Assembly: GCA_023395515.1 (NCBI GenBank)
Contig: JAEWZB010000065.1
Span: 1 to 27,424 of the forward strand
From: Bacillota bacterium
Lineage (GTDB): Bacteria > Bacillota > Syntrophomonadia > Syntrophomonadales > Syntrophomonadaceae
Direction: 5' to 3'
DNA length: 27,424 nucleotides
Position numbers and translations under genes: made by a program. The first letter of the stretch is position 1. Each line of letters opens with the position of its first letter. Below the pieces are notes generated by a model that worked only from the letters and a program-made list of their open reading frames with translations, ran no database searches and was not told where the DNA came from. Shown one piece after another: positions 24,001 through 27,424 of the stretch.

Positions 24001-24172
24001 GTTGGTGAGGGGTTAGGGGTAGGCTTTTACCGCTAAAATCAAGCAGCTTTACTTAGAGAGCATAGCTTTCTGAGGCAACGGAGGGCTAGGGGTTAGGTGT
24101 AAAATATACCATGTAAAACACAGATGTAGGGGGCGGTCTTGGTGCCGCCCCGGCTTCGTTACCAGCACTATA
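24001..24172 (+). repeat. Repeat-bearing gap after the CoA-transferase
   Basis: No gene is seen here. AGGGGTTAGG occurs at 24008-24017 and again at 24088-24097 in G-rich surroundings. A strong hairpin, GGGGCGG (24130-24136) with CCGCCCC (24145-24151), belongs to the GGCG...CCCCTACA element family described at 24432-24501, in reverse orientation (24125-24151). It lies 21 bases beyond the stop codon of the small minus-strand gene at 24173. Confidence 0.5.
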
Positions 24173-24319
24173 TTATTTAACTTCCAGGCTTTTTTGATAA
24201 GCCTTCCATCCTGGACACCACTTGGTATGCCACTTCCAAAGCTTAGCTTTAAAAGAATCCGGGTTAGATTCCGCATGTTTTCTAAAACCACATTCGGCAC
24301 ATTTGTGCGATTTTGCCAT
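24173..24319 (-). CDS. 48-residue Cys/Trp-rich small protein, possible zinc-binding
   Basis: Reading the minus strand from ATG at 24319 to TAA at 24175-24173 gives 48 residues: it opens MAKSHKCAECGFRKHAESNP, continues DSFKAKLWKWHTKWCPGWKA, and ends YQKSLEVK. The CxxC pair (C7, C10) with H31 and C35 could make a Cys3His zinc site. The tryptophan-rich stretch WKWHTKWCPGW is striking and unlikely to arise by chance. A GGGAGG lies ten bases before the ATG, and lysine-rich codon use is like that of real genes. A longer frame (24049-24327) on the same strand starts one base from the ribosome site and gives an unstructured product, so I treat it as a shadow. I do not recognise the family; the function is unknown. 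It is a lone gene in a repeat-rich gap, opposite to its neighbours. Confidence 0.7.
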   Translation of the reverse strand: MAKSHKCAECGFRKHAESNPDSFKAKLWKWHTKWCPGWKAYQKSLEVK

Positions 24320-24431
24320 TCTTTCATACCTCCCGTAACTAAATCATATATGTATATATCATATTACTATAATTTCCTGGCGCCGGCATAAGACATTTTG
24401 TTTACCGGTGCAGAGGCATATTTTATGGAAC

Positions 24432-24501
24432 TGGCGACCACAGGTTGCCCCTACATTCCCCTATCTACTGGCGGTCCAAGACTGCCCCTACACCTATCTA
24501 C
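24432..24501 (+). repeat. Tandem GGCG...GCCCCTACA elements upstream of yqfC
   Basis: Two direct units lie end to end: TGGCGACCACAGGTTGCCCC then TACA (24432-24455) followed by a CCTATCTAC tail, and TGGCGGTCCAAGACTGCCCC then TACA (24469-24492) followed by the same tail. Each unit can fold on its GGCG/TGCC ends. Related elements occur at 24125-24151 (reverse) and 4320-4344. They are probably dispersed palindromic intergenic repeats. Confidence 0.55.
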
Positions 24502-24530
24502 CTTCTTCCTTACTTATTTTTCTCGTCACC

Positions 24531-24552
24531 TAAACCCGTCTCTCCGGGTTTA
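24531..24552 (+). repeat. Perfect hairpin TAAACCCG/CGGGTTTA
   Basis: TAAACCCG (24531-24538) and CGGGTTTA (24545-24552) make a perfect eight-base-pair stem with a TCTCTC loop, 74 bases before yqfC. There is no T-tract on either side, so it is not a standard terminator. It may be an RNA structure in the yqfC leader or another intergenic repeat. Confidence 0.4.
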
Positions 24553-24625
24553 TGAATTTGCGGGAAGAGTAAGGCATATATTTTGGTAATAGGCAAAATT
24601 ATTGTTCTTATATGGAGGTGGGACT

Positions 24626-24904
24626 ATGGAAAAGAAACGAGAAGCTATTAGCCGGGTGATGGCAGAATTTTTGGAGATTCCTAAAGACCTGGTTTTAGAT
24701 CTGCCCAAGGTAACTATCATAGGCAGAAATGAACTATACCTGGAAAACCATCGCGGAATAATTGAGTACGGGCTAAACCGTTTAAGAGTAAATTTAAGCC
24801 GGGGATTTTTGGAAGTTGAAGGAAAAAACTTGGAGATTAATGTTTTAATGCCGGAAGAAATGAAAATTACCGGAGAGGTAAAGTCTATTAAGTTTATGGA
24901 TTAG
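24626..24904 (+). CDS. yqfC: Sporulation protein YqfC
   Basis: YqfC is a small protein made in the mother cell under SigE in Bacillus; its exact role is unclear. The 92-residue product starts MEKKREAISRVMAEFLEIPKD and includes the family segment LDLPKVTIIGRNELYLENHRGI and a late VNLSRGFLEVEGKNLEI. The ATG at 24626 is preceded by GGAGGTG; an upstream in-frame ATG at 24602 is poorer. It begins the conserved yqfC-yqfD-phoH-pgpH block and ends ten bases before yqfD. Confidence 0.9.
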   Translation: MEKKREAISRVMAEFLEIPKDLVLDLPKVTIIGRNELYLENHRGIIEYGLNRLRVNLSRGFLEVEGKNLEINVLMPEEMKITGEVKSIKFMD

Positions 24905-24914
24905 GAGGGAAACT

Positions 24915-26129
24915 GTGAGCAATAAGTTTTTTGACCAAATAAGTGGAATAATTAAGGTAAATCTTAAAGGCAAGAAGCAGGAAAGAGTCATAAATATGGC
25001 TTTAGCTCGCGGTATTTATATCTGGGGAATAAAGAAGGTTAATGATAATATTCAATTTAAGGTAAGAAATAGCGGTTGGGAAGCCTTAAAAAGTATTGCT
25101 GATGAAAGTGGTCATGAAATCGAAATTGTCAGTGAAAGAGGTTTACCCTTTTTCAAAACGGTAGTTAAAAGAAGGATCGGCTTTCTTACCGGCGGTCTTA
25201 TTTTTATTCTGGCCCTTTATCTTATGTCTTCATTTGTTTGGTTTATAGAAGTTTCCGGCAACAAAAATATAACTAATAATCAAATTTTAGTTACCGCGGC
25301 TAAGTATGGAGTTTACCAAGGGGCAGCTAAATGGAGCTTTAGCCGCAATCAGGTGGAAGAAGCTATGTTACGGGATATAAGTAACTTATCTTATGTCAAG
25401 GTTGATATAAGGGGAGTTAAAGCTAATATTGAAGTGGTGGAAAAGGTTTTGCCCAAAAAAGAAATTACCGGTCCGTGCCATATAGTAGCAGAAAAGGATG
25501 GAATAGTAGAAGAATTATTAATCCTGGCCGGGCAAGCTAATGTTAAAGAGGGAGCAGTTGTGGCTAAAGGAGATATTTTAATATCAGGTATAGTATTTCC
25601 CGAAGAAAACCCTTATTTGGTAAAGCCTGAAGGGCAGGAAGAGGAAGAACCTTATCTAGTTAGAGCCAGAGGTGATGTTAAGGCCCGGGTCTGGTATGAA
25701 GGTTATGGAGAATGTAATTTAAGATCAGAAAAGATTTTTCTTTCCGGACAAAAGCAAACCCGAATATTTTTAGAAACTCCGTGGAAAATATTTAAGATTA
25801 AGGGTAATTATCCCCACGACTTCTCCTTAGCTGAGGAAAAAGTTACTAAAAAAGAACTAAGCACTCCCTTAGGTAGCTTTGGGGTAGTTAAAGAAATAAA
25901 ACAGGAAAAGGTTAAACAGGTAAATGAGTACACCGAAAAAGAAGCGACAGAAATAGCCCAGGCCAAGGCAATTAATAGTTTGAAAAATAAGCTTCCCCCG
26001 GGACAAAAGGTTATTAATGAAAGTTATGAAGTATTATCTGCACCTAGTGACCCTATTTTAAGAGTCAAGGTAGCGGTAGAAACTATAGAAAATATTGCGG
26101 TACCAGAACCTTTAAATGTTGAGGATTAA
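24915..26129 (+). CDS. yqfD: Sporulation protein YqfD
   Basis: YqfD is a membrane protein conserved in endospore formers. The 404-residue product has a cytoplasmic N-terminal domain (about 1-85), a membrane helix at about 88-108 (RIGFLTGGLIFILALYLMSS) and a long extracytoplasmic part (110-404) including the family segments VSGNKNITNNQI and KANIEVVEKVLPKK. The start is GTG at 24915 with AGGAGGGAAA upstream. It is probably co-transcribed with yqfC. Confidence 0.92.
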   Translation: MSNKFFDQISGIIKVNLKGKKQERVINMALARGIYIWGIKKVNDNIQFKVRNSGWEALKSIADESGHEIEIVSERGLPFFKTVVKRRIGFLTGGLIFILALYLMSSFVWFIEVSGNKNITNNQILVTAAKYGVYQGAAKWSFSRNQVEEAMLRDISNLSYVKVDIRGVKANIEVVEKVLPKKEITGPCHIVAEKDGIVEELLILAGQANVKEGAVVAKGDILISGIVFPEENPYLVKPEGQEEEEPYLVRARGDVKARVWYEGYGECNLRSEKIFLSGQKQTRIFLETPWKIFKIKGNYPHDFSLAEEKVTKKELSTPLGSFGVVKEIKQEKVKQVNEYTEKEATEIAQAKAINSLKNKLPPGQKVINESYEVLSAPSDPILRVKVAVETIENIAVPEPLNVED

Positions 26130-26151
26130 CTCGTATTTGCTGTATTTCTTA

Positions 26152-26160
26152 TGCTATAAT
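26152..26160 (+). promoter_or_regulatory. Extended -10 promoter of phoH
   Basis: A perfect TATAAT (26155-26160) is preceded by TGC, giving an extended -10 element; no -35 box is clear. It lies 37 bases before the phoH start, in the short gap after yqfD, and would uncouple phoH from the sporulation genes. Confidence 0.55.
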
Positions 26161-26196
26161 AGTTTAGATATTAGTAATATAGGAGGACTGTGGTAT

Positions 26197-27162
26197 TTGG
26201 CAGAACATGAATTAAAGATTTCAATCGGCGATAATCGAAAGGCGGCAGTTTTTTTTGGCGCAGGCGATGAGAATTTTAAGCATTTAAAAGATTTATGTAA
26301 TGCTGAAGTTTATGCCCGAGGCAGTGATATATTTATACGGGGCGAAGAAGAACATGTTCAGGAGGCTTATGAGTTAATCCATAGTCTCTTGGATGTGGTG
26401 GAAAATGAAGAGCAACTTAACATTAATAATATAAACTACATGCTTACCCTGATCAGGAGAGGCGATAAAACTAAGCATCAGGATATCGTATCAGGCCCTA
26501 TTTTAAAAACGGTTCGGGGTAAGACGGTTAAGGCTAAAACTATCGGACAAAGAAAATATATTGAAGCAATACTTAAGGATGATGTAGTATTCGGTATCGG
26601 CCCGGCCGGAACGGGCAAGACTTATCTGGCCGTGGTAATGGCGGTGCGGGCCCTTAAAAATAAAGAGGTGGAACGAATTATTCTGGTTAGACCCGCGGTG
26701 GAAGCCGGAGAAAAGTTAGGGTTTTTGCCCGGGGACTTAATTGAGAAAGTTAACCCTTATTTACGTCCTTTGTATGATAGTTTGTTTGATATTTTAGGCG
26801 TAGAGGTAACCCAACGTTACATGGAGAAAAACGTTATTGAGGTAGCCCCCTTAGCTTATATGCGGGGACGAACTTTAAATGATGCCTTCATAATTCTCGA
26901 TGAAGCTCAAAATACAACTTCTCAACAAATGAAAATGTTTTTAACCAGACTGGGGTTCGGTTCTAAGGCGGTAATTACCGGTGATATTACCCAAGTAGAT
27001 TTACCTAAGGAAGACTTTTCCGGACTAATCGAAGTGCAAAAGATTCTTAAAAAGGTTAAAGGAGTTTCTTTTGAATATTTGACTAAAGATGATGTTATCA
27101 GACATCCTTTAGTACAAAAAATTATTGATGCTTATGAGGTTTTTGAAGCAGATAGTAATTAA
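26197..27162 (+). CDS. phoH: PhoH-family ATPase/RNA-binding protein
   Basis: PhoH-like P-loop proteins are linked to RNA metabolism and usually lie beside ybeY. The 321-residue product has the N-terminal KH-like domain (residues about 5-68, RGSDIFIRGEEEHV), Walker A GPAGTGKT (135-142), the LVRPAVEAGEKLGFLPGD segment, Walker B-like FIILDEAQN, and a final DVIRHPLVQKII. The start is TTG at 26197, ten bases after AGGAGG; the longer frame from 26116 overlaps the end of yqfD, with no ribosome site. PhoH's usual partner genes follow (pgpH, then probably ybeY outside the window). Confidence 0.93.
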   Translation: MAEHELKISIGDNRKAAVFFGAGDENFKHLKDLCNAEVYARGSDIFIRGEEEHVQEAYELIHSLLDVVENEEQLNINNINYMLTLIRRGDKTKHQDIVSGPILKTVRGKTVKAKTIGQRKYIEAILKDDVVFGIGPAGTGKTYLAVVMAVRALKNKEVERIILVRPAVEAGEKLGFLPGDLIEKVNPYLRPLYDSLFDILGVEVTQRYMEKNVIEVAPLAYMRGRTLNDAFIILDEAQNTTSQQMKMFLTRLGFGSKAVITGDITQVDLPKEDFSGLIEVQKILKKVKGVSFEYLTKDDVIRHPLVQKIIDAYEVFEADSN

Positions 27163-27195
27163 ATAATGCGCTAAGGCTAGTTAAGGAGCAACAGC

Positions 27196-27424
27196 ATGAG
27201 GATTAAAAGTTTTTTCAATTATATATGGCTAAAGATTAAGTCTTTTCTGACCCACCCTAATACCCAAAAGGTGTTAGGAGTTTTGCTTTTTTTCTCGATT
27301 ACCATCGTAATCTTGTTTAGCAATTTTAGCCCTAAGCAAGTATCTTTTCGTCCGGATGAAGTAGCGCGCCGTAATATTCAATCTAATATTAATGCCATAA
27401 TCATAGACGAAAAACAAACTGAAG
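27196..27424 (+). CDS. Start of a PgpH-like HD-domain phosphohydrolase (cut by the window)
   Basis: The first 76 codons are present, starting ATG at 27196 after AAGGAG. There is a charged N-terminus, a membrane segment at about residues 28-46 (KVLGVLLFFSITIVILFSNF), and the start of an extracytoplasmic domain (SPKQVSFRPDEVARRNIQSN). This is the layout of the 7TM-HD family (YqfF/PgpH), c-di-AMP phosphodiesterases whose HD domain lies further downstream. The position directly after phoH agrees. The assignment rests mainly on context, since the HD domain is outside the window. Confidence 0.75.
   Translation, partial: MRIKSFFNYIWLKIKSFLTHPNTQKVLGVLLFFSITIVILFSNFSPKQVSFRPDEVARRNIQSNINAIIIDEKQTE

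Noticed and set aside
24049..24327. 92-residue minus-strand frame in the repeat-rich gap
   Set aside because: Its ATG is only one base from the ribosome-like sequence and it runs through a repeat hairpin; the overlapping 48-residue frame has better spacing and composition.
24398..24589. 63-residue plus-strand frame before yqfC
   Set aside because: It consists mostly of the tandem GGCG...CCCCTACA elements and lacks a ribosome site.

Overview
The window looks like chromosomal DNA of a low-GC, spore-forming member of the Firmicutes (class Clostridia), most plausibly a Syntrophomonas-like or Peptococcaceae-like anaerobe. The evidence is strong AGGAGG-type ribosome sites with many GTG and TTG starts, sporulation genes (spoIIP, yqfC, yqfD), the Firmicutes orders spoIIP-lepA-hemW-hrcA-grpE-dnaK-dnaJ-prmA-rsmE-mtaB and rpsU-yqeY ... 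yqfC-yqfD-phoH-pgpH, and fatty-acid type genes (two acyl-CoA dehydrogenase-family proteins and a sigma-54-controlled CoA-transferase). The genus is inferred and cannot be proved from the sequence.

Region 1-2225 (minus strand) is accessory: a possible gene start at the left edge, a small sigma-70-family factor, an unrecognised protein with a hydrophobic C-terminal hairpin, and a membrane-anchored hypothetical. The first 1.4 kb is visibly more AT-rich than the rest. The conserved block begins at rpsT (minus); the usual gpr gene is absent between rpsT and spoIIP.

Region 2661-16806 (plus) holds spoIIP and a small membrane protein, a 457-bp repeat-bearing gap, then lepA and hemW, and a CIRCE-controlled heat-shock operon hrcA - archaeal-like (group III) chaperonin - grpE - dnaK - dnaJ - prmA - rsmE - mtaB. 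The chaperonin is inserted between hrcA and grpE and has no GroES-type partner beside it.

Region 16835-19589 has an XRE regulator followed by two 390-residue acyl-CoA dehydrogenase paralogues. At the position of the usual catalytic glutamate one has Asp and the other Ala, which suggests an unusual, possibly heteromeric enzyme. Region 19653-20967 carries a HIT protein, rpsU, a yqeY-type gene whose last codons are cut off by an in-frame stop, and a 38-residue membrane peptide.

Region 21083-24000 is a self-contained circuit: a PAS-AAA+-Fis sigma-54 activator, two direct-repeat candidate enhancer sites, a -24/-12 promoter with correct spacing, and an acetate/butyrate-type CoA-transferase. Region 24001-24625 is a repeat-rich gap that hides a 48-residue Cys/His/Trp-rich protein gene on the minus strand. 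The window closes with yqfC, yqfD, phoH and the first 76 codons of a pgpH-like HD phosphohydrolase gene.
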